A DNA stretch of 36,969 nt from an uncultured Bacteroides sp. (GCA_949289295.1 CASENM010000044.1:1-36969); one strand, 5' to 3'; positions 23,733 to 31,038 are shown, counted from the stretch's first letter. Translations and numbers: made by a program. Notes: a model not told the origin generated them from the sequence alone.

Positions 23733-26036
23733 TTATTTGATTTTAAATATTGTTCTTATCCCAAACCCTGTCTCAACAGGCAGCAATGCAATCATAGCAT
23801 CCGGATATTTGCTGATAATACCTTTCGCGATAAACAATCCCATGCCAGTACCAATCTTATTGTTCTGACTATCCACTGCAGATGTCTCAAAAGCATTAAA
23901 AATAACATCCGGGTTATTTCTATATTCTTGAGAAAGCCCAATACCATTGTCAACAAAATCTATTACAGCATATCCATGATCATTGCTTACACTTACTGAA
24001 ATCGTTTTATTCTCTTCATTTGAAGTGAGGAATGCAGATATGGAATTTGTTACAAAATTGTTGAATATACTATCCAAATCCATTTCGAATCCTTTGAGTA
24101 ATGCGCCATTCATTTTTGTTAATTGAAGGTCTATATGTATCAATTTTCTTAATAAAATAGGCCTCCAGGATTCGATAAATAAAGTAAAATAGTTCGACAA
24201 GTCAATGTCTACCCAATCCCTTTTGCTTCGGCGTATTGAATTTAAAGAATAAAGAAGCCAATTATAAAGTCTCTCGTCTTCTTCTTTCATGTTTCTTAAC
24301 TCCTGATAAGGATTGTCGAAGCGCATCCCTTCAAACTGTTTTTCTGGTAGATATTGCAAAAGAATATTCTTAAGCAATTCGTTTCTCGGCAAAAGACGAA
24401 TCATCACGCTTCGGAGCTCATGAGTAAATGTTGCGGAAGATATTCCCATACTTGCCAGTCCGCGAAGCATAGAGAGCTCTGCCTCCTTATCACTAAGTTC
24501 TATTTCCAAAGATTTATAGTCCGCTGCAAGAATCTTTAAATCTTCTGCTTCTTTAGACGGATTTTCAACCTTAGAGTCAAGAGCCTTATCTGCAATTTCC
24601 TTTGCTCGTGTTGCCTGCGGGTGTTCTCCTTTGTACAGTTCCGACAGATTGTACATGACGGTATTACGATCAAACTCAAAAGCCGAAATTATCTGCAACA
24701 ACAGATTTTTAAACAAAGCGAAAGCCTCGTTTTCCTGAATACCTTCCCGACTTGACTTATCCTCGAAAGCCGCATTTGTCAATCTCGAAATCTTGACGAC
24801 GCCAGCAATCTGATTTGGACGGATTCTATATCCGCCCATCTTCTGACCGGCACCTCCAGGACTCTTCGCCTGCCTGCGACCTAAACCTAACCAATCATCC
24901 CCGTTCTCTCCGTACGGACGGACACGAAACTCATCGCGATAGATACGCACGCCACCAAACCTGTCAAGCCAATGAGTGCGAGCTGATTCGTCAAATAAAT
25001 TGTATGGATATTTTTGGTTCCCATCCTTGTCCCGATCATCCTTCAATGTATTTTTTAGGAAAAAGAACGTAAATCCAAATTTTCCAACCTGTTCCAGCAA
25101 ATTGGAATCAACCTTTTTGTTTATTTGAATAGTTTGAGAAACTTCCCTTTTCCGGAAATCCTCCAAACGAAACGGTGCCACTTTCATCGCATCTCGCAGG
25201 AATACTTTGCTGTAAAGCGTTTCAAGTTTAGACAAATTCAATTCATTCCTCTCAATCTTTATCTGTATTTCACGTCCTCCTTCATACTGAGCAGAAATTT
25301 TATAGTCATAATCCTCATAATCCATCGGATTGACCTTTCCACTCCACTGCAAGTCATGCATCTTGTACAGATACAACCCAAAAGATGTCTGCAACTCAGC
25401 AGGGATGAGCATCTCAAGATTCTTTAACAGTCCATTCAGCGCATCGTCATTCCAATCGTCATTCAGATGGGATATACAAAGAATTGTTCCGTGAAAATTT
25501 TCAGAGACCAACTTGTCATATACTGGCAGTTTGTCAATGCCATATTCATTAAGTCTACCTACCAGATAGTCAGCAGTAATTTCTTCTAAATTTGCCTCTA
25601 CATCCGAAAGCACACGTGCTTGGTCAAACTTTTTCCAATCAACGTTCCACACATAACCTTTGCCAGACTCGCCACCAACAAAAGACAACATCTCTGCTGA
25701 AGTCCCTAATCTGTTCAAAGCAAATCGTCCGATACCTTTTGCACCACTTTTAACACGCTTTTTATTTGAAGAACGAGTATTGAGAAGCTTATCATCCGTA
25801 CCAATCGTCATCCAATTCTTGATGATGATTTCATCAGTCATTCCTGAACCATTATCAATTACGAACAGCTTGGATTTTGCCTTGTCTTCTCGGACATCTG
25901 CCACTACCACGCAAGTATCCGCGTCCGCATCATAAGCATTCTTCACCAATTCTACAATAGCCCCTTCTGCATTGGCAAAGTTCTCCATGCCAATAAGATG
26001 CGCTGTTCTTGCCGATATTGCAAATGGAATTTTCAT
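23733..26036 (-). CDS. Soluble sensor kinase with two GHKL ATPases (Hsp90/MORC-like plus histidine kinase)
   Basis: 767 aa, no membrane segment. Seen: the N-terminal GHKL ATPase has N-box AIVELVKNAYDADAD (26-40), G1 VIDNGSGMTD (59-68) and G2 SGAKGIGRFALNRLG (97-111), the form seen in Hsp90, MutL and MORC. A middle transducer-like region follows with a positively charged patch near residues 375-410, then a coiled coil. The dimerisation box is ATFTHELRSVMIRL with His539. The second ATPase has an N-box near 660 (SIFNNFVTNSISAF), G1 near 696 (DFVDNGIGLS) and G2 near 731 (GTGMGLFIAKGI). Known: MORC/MutL-like ATPases occur in bacterial restriction-modification operons. Inference: the N-terminal ATPase senses DNA or a phage product and the C-terminal kinase passes phosphate to Asp58 of the next gene product. 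Confidence 0.88.
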   Translation of the reverse strand: MKIPFAISARTAHLIGMENFANAEGAIVELVKNAYDADADTCVVVADVREDKAKSKLFVIDNGSGMTDEIIIKNWMTIGTDDKLLNTRSSNKKRVKSGAKGIGRFALNRLGTSAEMLSFVGGESGKGYVWNVDWKKFDQARVLSDVEANLEEITADYLVGRLNEYGIDKLPVYDKLVSENFHGTILCISHLNDDWNDDALNGLLKNLEMLIPAELQTSFGLYLYKMHDLQWSGKVNPMDYEDYDYKISAQYEGGREIQIKIERNELNLSKLETLYSKVFLRDAMKVAPFRLEDFRKREVSQTIQINKKVDSNLLEQVGKFGFTFFFLKNTLKDDRDKDGNQKYPYNLFDESARTHWLDRFGGVRIYRDEFRVRPYGENGDDWLGLGRRQAKSPGGAGQKMGGYRIRPNQIAGVVKISRLTNAAFEDKSSREGIQENEAFALFKNLLLQIISAFEFDRNTVMYNLSELYKGEHPQATRAKEIADKALDSKVENPSKEAEDLKILAADYKSLEIELSDKEAELSMLRGLASMGISSATFTHELRSVMIRLLPRNELLKNILLQYLPEKQFEGMRFDNPYQELRNMKEEDERLYNWLLYSLNSIRRSKRDWVDIDLSNYFTLFIESWRPILLRKLIHIDLQLTKMNGALLKGFEMDLDSIFNNFVTNSISAFLTSNEENKTISVSVSNDHGYAVIDFVDNGIGLSQEYRNNPDVIFNAFETSAVDSQNNKIGTGMGLFIAKGIISKYPDAMIALLPVETGFGIRTIFKIK

Positions 26037-26102
26037 TGTCGTGCGTTATAATCCTACCAGGTCTTTATTCAAGCTGTAAATCTAATAAATTAAACCATCA
26101 TG

Positions 26103-26133
26103 CAAAGATAAAAAATTATTTCCGTTTCCCAAA
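26103..26133 (-). promoter_or_regulatory. Single strong promoter of the kinase-receiver-HNH-methyltransferase operon
   Basis: The minus strand has TTTG at 26133-26130, a 19-nt spacer and TATCTTTG at 26110-26103, a perfect Bacteroidetes promoter. The leader is about 60 nt. No other promoter-like sequence was seen inside the four-gene unit, whose genes are 2-3 bases apart. Confidence 0.78.
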
Positions 26134-26199
26134 GCATTGCTCTATTTTAACTCCATTTATTAGCTGAATGGAAAACCTTTTTCATCCCCAAGCGCAAAA

Positions 26200-26301
26200 A
26201 GGCTGCCCCGACCAGGAGCCTGTTCCAGTTCCGCCCGAGCCTGTTCCGGAAACATGGCTTCATCGGAAAATCCGGACAGAATCCTGATTCGGGACAGCCC
26301 C
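26200..26301. terminator. Imperfect inverted repeat between amidase and defence operon
   Basis: AGGCTGCCCCGACCAGG at 26200-26216 pairs imperfectly with 26283-26301 (CCTGATTCGGGACAGCCCC). It lies just after the amidase stop and before the promoter of the next operon. The arm word GGCTGYCCC is shared with other hairpins in the window. Confidence 0.4.
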
Positions 26302-26313
26302 TGCCGCATCATG

Positions 26314-26778
26314 CTAGCGCATCTTCCCGATCCACTCCTGAAGGCAGTCGCCCACCTCGAAGCAAGGGCAGAGCTTGGTCCATTCGTCGGGCTCCACCGC
26401 ACCGCTGCCGTCCAGGTCGGGACTCAGGTCCCTGTGCCCCACGATGCTCCGTACAGGGAAATCCCTCACCAGCACCTTCACCAACACCTTCATCGAGTGC
26501 TTCTGTGCCTCGGTGCGCGTGTCGGCGGGCCTTCCGTGCCCGTCAAGCCCCCCTTCGTAGGCGATGCCGATGCTCGTGGCGTTATGCCCCTTCGCATGTG
26601 CCCCCGCCCTCTCCACCGGCCGCATCGTGCAGATGGTGCCGTCCGTGCGGATATAATAGTGGTAGCCGCAACATCTGAACCCTCTCTTCCTGTGCATCCT
26701 CGTCAGTTCGGCCGGCGAGAGCGGTTCGTCCGCTCTCGTAGCCGTACAGTGGATGACGATGGTGTCAACCTTTCTCAT
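26314..26778 (-). CDS. N-acetylmuramoyl-L-alanine amidase, T7-lysozyme-like (Amidase_2)
   Basis: 154 aa, no signal peptide. Seen: zinc ligands His10 (IVIHCTATR) and His115 (IVGHRDLSPD), and the TKLCPCF motif with Lys135 and Cys137. This matches T7 lysozyme, whose ligands are His, His and Cys with a Lys in KACPSF. GYHYYIRTDG and GHNATSIGIAYEGG are also typical. Known: it cuts the bond between MurNAc and L-Ala in peptidoglycan. Homologues sit beside HU-like genes in Bacteroides capsule regions. Lack of an export signal and the phage-like fold suggest a prophage or mobile-element origin. Its ATG overlaps the stop of the upstream 27-aa gene. Confidence 0.92.
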   Translation of the reverse strand: MRKVDTIVIHCTATRADEPLSPAELTRMHRKRGFRCCGYHYYIRTDGTICTMRPVERAGAHAKGHNATSIGIAYEGGLDGHGRPADTRTEAQKHSMKVLVKVLVRDFPVRSIVGHRDLSPDLDGSGAVEPDEWTKLCPCFEVGDCLQEWIGKMR

Positions 26779-26858
26779 TCGTTATCCTTTCTTTTCCTTC
26801 CGGTCAGGATACAGATGAGACATCTCAATATCCTGAGCACAATCCATTTTACCTTCAT
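26775..26858 (-). CDS. 27-aa 'smalltalk'-like peptide
   Basis: Seen: MKVKWIVLRILRCLICIL, then a basic tail GRKRKDNE and TGA. The stop overlaps the amidase ATG (ATGA), so the two are translationally coupled. A hydrophobic helix is flanked by basic residues. Known: Bacteroides genomes annotate very short 'smalltalk' proteins exactly between an HU-like gene and an amidase gene. Size, place and order fit, although I judge the family by context more than by sequence. Its role is unknown. A holin-like or membrane-anchor function is only a guess. Confidence 0.65.
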   Translation of the reverse strand: MKVKWIVLRILRCLICILTGRKRKDNE

Positions 26859-26900
26859 ACCTGTTTCTCACTTAAAAAAAACCCGGCAGCCAGTCTCCCG

Positions 26901-27350
26901 TCAGGCACCTGCCGCATCTTCCCCTTCTTCTTCCTCCGACGCTTTCTTGGCATACTTCACGGGCACCTGCTCGTAGGCCAGGTTGGTGATGGCCTCATGC
27001 AGGGTCTGTCCCGGACGGAACAGCACGCGCGCTCTCTCGATGAGCGAATCGTCATAAAGGTCGGCCGCCTCCGAGCCTGAGCCGCTCAAGCTCACCTGCA
27101 GCGAGCCCAGTTCGCCCAGACGCACGATTTCGCCGCCCTTCAGCCCGTCGGCCACCACGTCTTCCAGCGCCACCAGCACGCCCATCACGTCGGCCCGCGT
27201 CACGGTACACATCTGCTGGATGCGCTCCGCGATTTCACGGATTCCCATCTCTCCGCGGGCCTGTGCCTGCGCATAGAAACGTATTTCACCCGATCCCGTT
27301 GCCGACGGATTCTTTCTTCCCACTACCGAATAAGTCACTGCCTTTCTCAT
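26901..27350 (-). CDS. HU-family DNA-binding protein with acidic tail
   Basis: 149 aa. Seen: an N-terminal strand set (VTYSVVGRKNPSA), a helical pair (IREIAERIQQMCTVTRADVM, then LVALEDVVADGLKGGEIVRL), the HU-typical GELGSLQVSLSG turn, and a highly acidic end (EEEEGED). Known: Bacteroidetes HU-like proteins of this longer type are common next to amidase genes at capsule loci. They are related to IHF/HU but the DNA-bending arm is altered. Expected role: nucleoid or DNA-architecture protein for the local element. Upstream lies a -7 box and a direct-repeat operator also found before the initiator-like gene. Confidence 0.85.
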   Translation of the reverse strand: MRKAVTYSVVGRKNPSATGSGEIRFYAQAQARGEMGIREIAERIQQMCTVTRADVMGVLVALEDVVADGLKGGEIVRLGELGSLQVSLSGSGSEAADLYDDSLIERARVLFRPGQTLHEAITNLAYEQVPVKYAKKASEEEEGEDAAGA

Positions 27351-27437
27351 ACTCTTTTACCTTTCTTTTTTTAATTAAACCTGTCATACCTGAATCTGTA
27401 ATTTGTCCGCCGGGCCCTTGGCTTCCCGATTACACGA

Positions 27438-27445
27438 CAAAGATA
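27438..27445 (-). promoter_or_regulatory. -7 box of the HU-like gene
   Basis: The minus strand reads TATCTTTG, an exact match. In place of a TTTG -33 box, the shared operator begins 19 nt upstream. Confidence 0.55.
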
Positions 27446-27464
27446 CGGCACGCCCCACCCCTCA

Positions 27465-27482
27465 ATGCTGCCAGATGTTGCC
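27465..27482 (-). promoter_or_regulatory. Direct-repeat operator, HU-like gene
   Basis: The minus strand reads GGCAACATCTGGCAGCAT: two copies of a GGCARCAT word, 10 nt apart. It matches 30942-30959 at 17 of 18 positions. It sits at the -33 position of the HU-like promoter. Confidence 0.55.
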
Positions 27483-27685
27483 GTCTGTCGGAAAAAGTCC
27501 GGAAAAAAGATAAATGCCGACAATCAAGGACGGTATTGGCAGGCTCCCCGAACGCAGAGAATCCGCACGAAACAAATGCAATATTCCAAAACGACAGCAC
27601 TAGAACGGGACACACAAATTACGGATGCTCAAACCGTTTTTACGGAAACATGCAACCATAAAAGCCAGCTTCAGCCAAAAAAGGT

Positions 27686-27693
27686 TATCTTTG
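27686..27693 (+). promoter_or_regulatory. -7 box of the YhcG-like gene
   Basis: TATCTTTG, an exact TAnnTTTG match, 27 bases before the ATG at 27721. No clear -33 element. Confidence 0.5.
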
Positions 27694-27720
27694 CAATCAT
27701 GAACTTTGAAGCATCCGTTT

Positions 27721-28800
27721 ATGAACAAATCCGTCAGCATATTAGATAAAGATTATAAAGAATGGGTGAAAGACCTCGCCCTACGGTATAGGAACAGCCA
27801 AATAAAGGCTGCGGTGAAGGTGAACACTGAGCTATTAAGATACAACTGGCTACTCGGTCGGGATATTGTTGAAATGAATGTAGAACAGCGTTGGGGCGAA
27901 AGCGTCATCACACAGTTAAGCAAAGATTTACGCCATGCGCTACCCGGCGTGCAGGGATTATCCAAAAGCAATATCTACTATTGCAAGAAGTTCTATCTGC
28001 TTTACAACAAGGAAGAACAACTTTTCCAACAATCTGTTGGAAATATCAGAAGCGAACCATTTTTCCAACAACTTGCTGGAATTTTTAAAATTCCATGGGG
28101 GCATCATTGCGTAATAATGGATAAAGCGAAAGGCAATATTGACAAAGCCTTGTTCTATGTCCGCCAGACCATAGAAAACGGTTGGAGCCGGGCCATGCTG
28201 CTTAACTTCATCGGCACGGATATGTACGAGCGGCAAGGAAAGGCTTTGACCAACTTCAAGCACACGTTGCCCGATGCCAACAGCGAGTTGGCTCAAGAAA
28301 TGACGAAAGACCCTTATAACTTTGCATTTACAGGCATCACCAAGCCTTATAATGAGCGTATTCTCAAAGATGCGCTGCTCCACAACATCACCCGGTTTCT
28401 GACCGAATTGGGCACAGGTTTCGCATACGTTGGCAAGGAATACCGCTTGCAGGTGGGTGAAACGGAAAACTTCATCGACCTACTTTTCTACAACCTCAAC
28501 CTGTCATGCTATGTCGTGATAGAGGTAAAGATAGGGAAATTCACCTTCAACGATGTAGGGCAGTTAGGTGGCTATGTCGTGGCTTGCAACCATATCTTGC
28601 GCAAGGAAGGAAGGGATAATCCTACCATCGGGCTGCTTATCTGCAAGGAAAAAGACCGCATACAGGCGCAGTATGCTTTGGAATCGAGCAGCCAGCCTAT
28701 CGGAATTTCAGAATACGACCTTGAACGATTCTATCCTGAGAAGATAGAGGGCACGATGCCGACCATCGAAGAATTGGAATCATCTTTAAACGATGAATGA
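27721..28800 (+). CDS. YhcG-family PD-(D/E)XK nuclease (DUF1016)
   Basis: 359 aa from the ATG at 27721; a TTG five codons upstream is less likely. Seen: an N-terminal winged-helix-like DUF1016 domain (YNWLLGRDIVEMNVEQRWGE, then LSKSNIYYCKKFY, then PWGHHCVIMDKA). The C-terminal nuclease core has NFIDLLFYNLNL then YVVIEVKIGKF, giving the D...ExK catalytic set, followed by GQLGGYV. Known: YhcG/DUF1016 proteins are predicted DNA nucleases often carried in defence islands or beside type I restriction genes. Single gene on the opposite strand to its neighbours, between the HU-like and DnaB-like genes, and more A+T-rich than the latter. This suggests insertion into the module. Confidence 0.9.
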   Translation: MNKSVSILDKDYKEWVKDLALRYRNSQIKAAVKVNTELLRYNWLLGRDIVEMNVEQRWGESVITQLSKDLRHALPGVQGLSKSNIYYCKKFYLLYNKEEQLFQQSVGNIRSEPFFQQLAGIFKIPWGHHCVIMDKAKGNIDKALFYVRQTIENGWSRAMLLNFIGTDMYERQGKALTNFKHTLPDANSELAQEMTKDPYNFAFTGITKPYNERILKDALLHNITRFLTELGTGFAYVGKEYRLQVGETENFIDLLFYNLNLSCYVVIEVKIGKFTFNDVGQLGGYVVACNHILRKEGRDNPTIGLLICKEKDRIQAQYALESSSQPIGISEYDLERFYPEKIEGTMPTIEELESSLNDE

Positions 28801-28824
28801 CGTTGAAGATACCATGCCAATATA

Positions 28825-28853
28825 TCCGGGCGGACACACGGGTCCGCCCCTAC
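28825..28853. repeat. 29-nt G+C-rich dispersed repeat, copy 2
   Basis: Identical to 2931-2959. It lies between the convergent YhcG-like and DnaB-like genes, where its hairpin (GGGCGGAC/GTCCGCCC) could also affect termination. Confidence 0.75.
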
Positions 28854-28908
28854 AGGGTAACATTCTTCCGGCACCCGGTTTACTCAGGACAGCCTCCCGG
28901 CGGATGTC

Positions 28909-30201
28909 TCACGGAATCACCGTCTCCCCATGCCGGTTCTTCGCCACCATCAGCCGGCACGGCCCGTTCGGATCCGCGTCCGGCCGGTAGAGCATCACCA
29001 CGATGTCCGCATCCTGCTCGATGGCCCCGCTCTCCCTCAGATGGTTCAGCCCCGGACGGTGGCCGTAGGTGTTGTCCGCCTGACGGTTGAGCTGGCTCGA
29101 CACGATGACCGGACATTCCAATGACCGGGCCAACGCCTTCAGCTTCCTGGTACACTCCGCCACCTCCTGCTCGCGTGTCCGCCCCGCCCGTCCCGTCGGG
29201 TTCAGCAGCTGCAGATAGTCCACCACCACCAGGTCGACACCCCGCTTCGCCTTCTGGCAGCGGGCGATTCCGCACAGCTGGTCGATGCTGATATACGGCG
29301 TGTCGTCCACATACAGCGCAAGCGGCTTCATCCTCTCGGCACACCCCTTCAGCTTCTCCAGCCCGTCGGCCGACACCAGCCCCTTCTTCACCTGGCGGAA
29401 ATCCATGTCCGAATCCATGAGCAGCAGCCGCTCGCCCACCTCCTCGTCCATCATCTCCAGCGTGAAGAAGAGCACCCTGTAGCCCGCCTTCGCCGCCGTA
29501 AGGGCCATATGCAGGTCGAGCTGTGTTTTCCCCACCCCGGGACGGGCTGCCGTGAGAATCAGGTTCCCCGGCTGCCATCCGCCCGTCACCCGGTCGAGCA
29601 GCTCCACGCCCGTAGGAATGCCGGTCATGCCGTCCCTTCCTCCGGCCGTGCGCTGCCCGATACGCTCCATGGTGAGGTCCATCACCTCCTCCATCGGTTT
29701 CAGGTGCGACTTCAGCGGAGAGCTGTCGAGCAGCTGCCCCAGTGTCTCCTGCACCTCCGTCGCCACCTCAAACACGTCGAACGTCATGTCGCCGCACCGG
29801 GCCAGCCCCTGCGACATGAGCCTGGCCAGCTCCCTCCTCACCTGATACTCATGGAGAATCAGGCAATGCTCCTGGAAGTGGGCCGACGAGCTGATGCCGC
29901 CCAGCAGCTTCGCCACGGCAAAAGGTCCGCCCGCCTCCTCCAGCGTGCCCAGCTCCTTCAGCTCCTCGGTCACCACCAGGATGTCCACCGGACGGTTCTT
30001 CCGGTAGGCCGACACGATGGCCTGAAACACCAGCCGGTTCCGCTCCTGATAGAACATCCCTTCCCTCACCATCGGAAGCAGACGGGAGGTCATGCCCGAT
30101 TCCAGCAGAAGCGCGCCGATCACCGCGTCCTCAATCTCTTCCACGCTGCAGCACATGGCCGCCATATTCTCCGCCACAGAATTGTCTGTCGTCTTTCTCA
30201 T
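28909..30201 (-). CDS. DnaB-family replicative helicase, accessory copy
   Basis: 430 aa. Seen: an N-terminal DnaB helical domain (EEIEDAVIGALLLESG, then FYQERNRLVFQAIV). The RecA-like domain has Walker A AARPGVGKT near residues 217-225, TLEMMDEEVGERLL, Walker B VDLVVVDYLQLL near 325, VIVSSQLNRQAD, and HLRESGAIEQDADIVVMLYR. Known: DnaB hexamers unwind DNA at forks. The C-terminus stops at HGETVIP, a little shorter than usual. Context with the winged-helix gene 13 bases upstream resembles phage or plasmid replication modules, so this is probably not the chromosomal helicase. It shares a transcript with that gene. Confidence 0.9.
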   Translation of the reverse strand: MRKTTDNSVAENMAAMCCSVEEIEDAVIGALLLESGMTSRLLPMVREGMFYQERNRLVFQAIVSAYRKNRPVDILVVTEELKELGTLEEAGGPFAVAKLLGGISSSAHFQEHCLILHEYQVRRELARLMSQGLARCGDMTFDVFEVATEVQETLGQLLDSSPLKSHLKPMEEVMDLTMERIGQRTAGGRDGMTGIPTGVELLDRVTGGWQPGNLILTAARPGVGKTQLDLHMALTAAKAGYRVLFFTLEMMDEEVGERLLLMDSDMDFRQVKKGLVSADGLEKLKGCAERMKPLALYVDDTPYISIDQLCGIARCQKAKRGVDLVVVDYLQLLNPTGRAGRTREQEVAECTRKLKALARSLECPVIVSSQLNRQADNTYGHRPGLNHLRESGAIEQDADIVVMLYRPDADPNGPCRLMVAKNRHGETVIP

Positions 30202-30214
30202 GCCGCACCCCCTT

Positions 30215-30838
30215 TCATCCGAAATAACTCTTACACTTCAGATAATTCAGTCCCGAGCGCACGAAACCCATGTCGGGAAGCGACATGAAATACCACTCCA
30301 TCCGGTCGAGGGCCATCTGCCTCTCCTCCTCCGGAATCCTGTACCAGAGCTGGCGCGCCAGGAACATGTCGCGCGGAACCAACCCCGAACGCTGATGATA
30401 GAGCTTCCAGAACTCGCTGAACGCAGCCTCCACTTTCTCGTCCGCCTCCGACTGCCACATCCTGATTGTCTTGACGCTTACATACCCCAAGGTGCATGCC
30501 TGGTCGTAGTGCAGATAGCGCAACACCGTCCCCGCTTTCTCCTTCGCCTCAAGCGTAAACAGGCCGTTGTCCTTCAGCACCTGGAGAAACCGCCGCAGGC
30601 GCGACTGGCTCCAGTTGAAGCGGTCTGCCAGACACCGCTGGGTGACGCACATCTCTCCCCGGCGGAGCTTCGTGCCGCCCTGCCCGGCAGAGAAGGCACA
30701 GTTTGCCAGGATATACACACAAGCTTCCGCCTCGGTGAACACGTTCGTGTCGCGGAACATTTTTTCAAGCAACCGGCGCGGAACCACAATCTGTCCTCCC
30801 CTGCGGGGCGCGCCCAGAATTTCTACAATTTTCTTCAT
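30215..30838 (-). CDS. Winged-helix replication initiator/primosome-like protein
   Basis: 207 aa from the ATG at 30838. Seen: EAEACVYILANCAFSAGQGG, then a winged-helix stretch RRGEMCVTQRCLADRFNWSQ with RLRRFLQVLKDNGLF. A C-terminal helical part follows (EAAFSEFWKLYHQRSG, then ALDRMEWYFMSLPDMGF, then GLNYLKCKSYFG). Known: this combination resembles DnaD- or DnaT-like and RepA-like proteins that load DnaB. Inference: helicase loader or initiator for the DnaB-like protein encoded 13 bases downstream. The ATG at 30940 in frame would lie upstream of the promoter, so 30838 is preferred. Confidence 0.75.
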   Translation of the reverse strand: MKKIVEILGAPRRGGQIVVPRRLLEKMFRDTNVFTEAEACVYILANCAFSAGQGGTKLRRGEMCVTQRCLADRFNWSQSRLRRFLQVLKDNGLFTLEAKEKAGTVLRYLHYDQACTLGYVSVKTIRMWQSEADEKVEAAFSEFWKLYHQRSGLVPRDMFLARQLWYRIPEEERQMALDRMEWYFMSLPDMGFVRSGLNYLKCKSYFG

Positions 30839-30915
30839 AAATGATTTAATTTTAATAATTTCGCTCCCGGCGCGACTTCCGTGCCGGAGCCTTCCCGACT
30901 GCCGGAAAAGCGGCG

Positions 30916-30923
30916 CAAATATC
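30916..30923 (-). promoter_or_regulatory. Probable -7 box of the initiator-dnaB operon
   Basis: The minus strand reads GATATTTG, one mismatch from TAnnTTTG. The shared operator lies 18 nt upstream, as at the HU-like promoter. Confidence 0.4.
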
Positions 30924-30941
30924 TGCATACGCCCCGACATG

Positions 30942-30959
30942 ATGTTGCCAGATGTTGCC
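30942..30959 (-). promoter_or_regulatory. Direct-repeat operator, initiator-dnaB operon
   Basis: The minus strand reads GGCAACATCTGGCAACAT, two exact copies of GGCAACAT 10 nt apart, with a partial third (CTGG and ATC) beyond. It covers the -33 position of the operon promoter and lies about 50 bases from the divergent DUF4248 promoter. Confidence 0.6.
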
Positions 30960-31006
30960 AGATTGGAGAGGAAGACTGAATTTTTTTAAAATAAATTTTT
31001 AAAACA

Positions 31007-31038
31007 CTTGCACAGTTGACTGAATGTTAGTATCTTTA
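31007..31038 (+). promoter_or_regulatory. Promoter of the DUF4248 gene
   Basis: CTTG at 31007-31010, a 20-nt spacer and TATCTTTA at 31031-31038, one mismatch from the consensus. The leader to the ATG at 31088 is very A+T-rich. Confidence 0.5.

Larger units (their letters stand above)
27351..27720. other. Divergent intergenic region between HU-like and YhcG-like genes
   Basis: Holds the HU-like promoter with its operator (27438-27482) on the minus strand and the YhcG-like promoter (27686-27693) on the plus strand. The 27483-27680 interval shows no gene. Confidence 0.6.

Noticed and set aside
20719-26036. Detocs two-component defence system
   Set aside because: Detocs needs a receiver fused to an effector plus a buffer receiver. 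Here a single receiver has no effector domain and the partners are an HNH nuclease and a methyltransferase.
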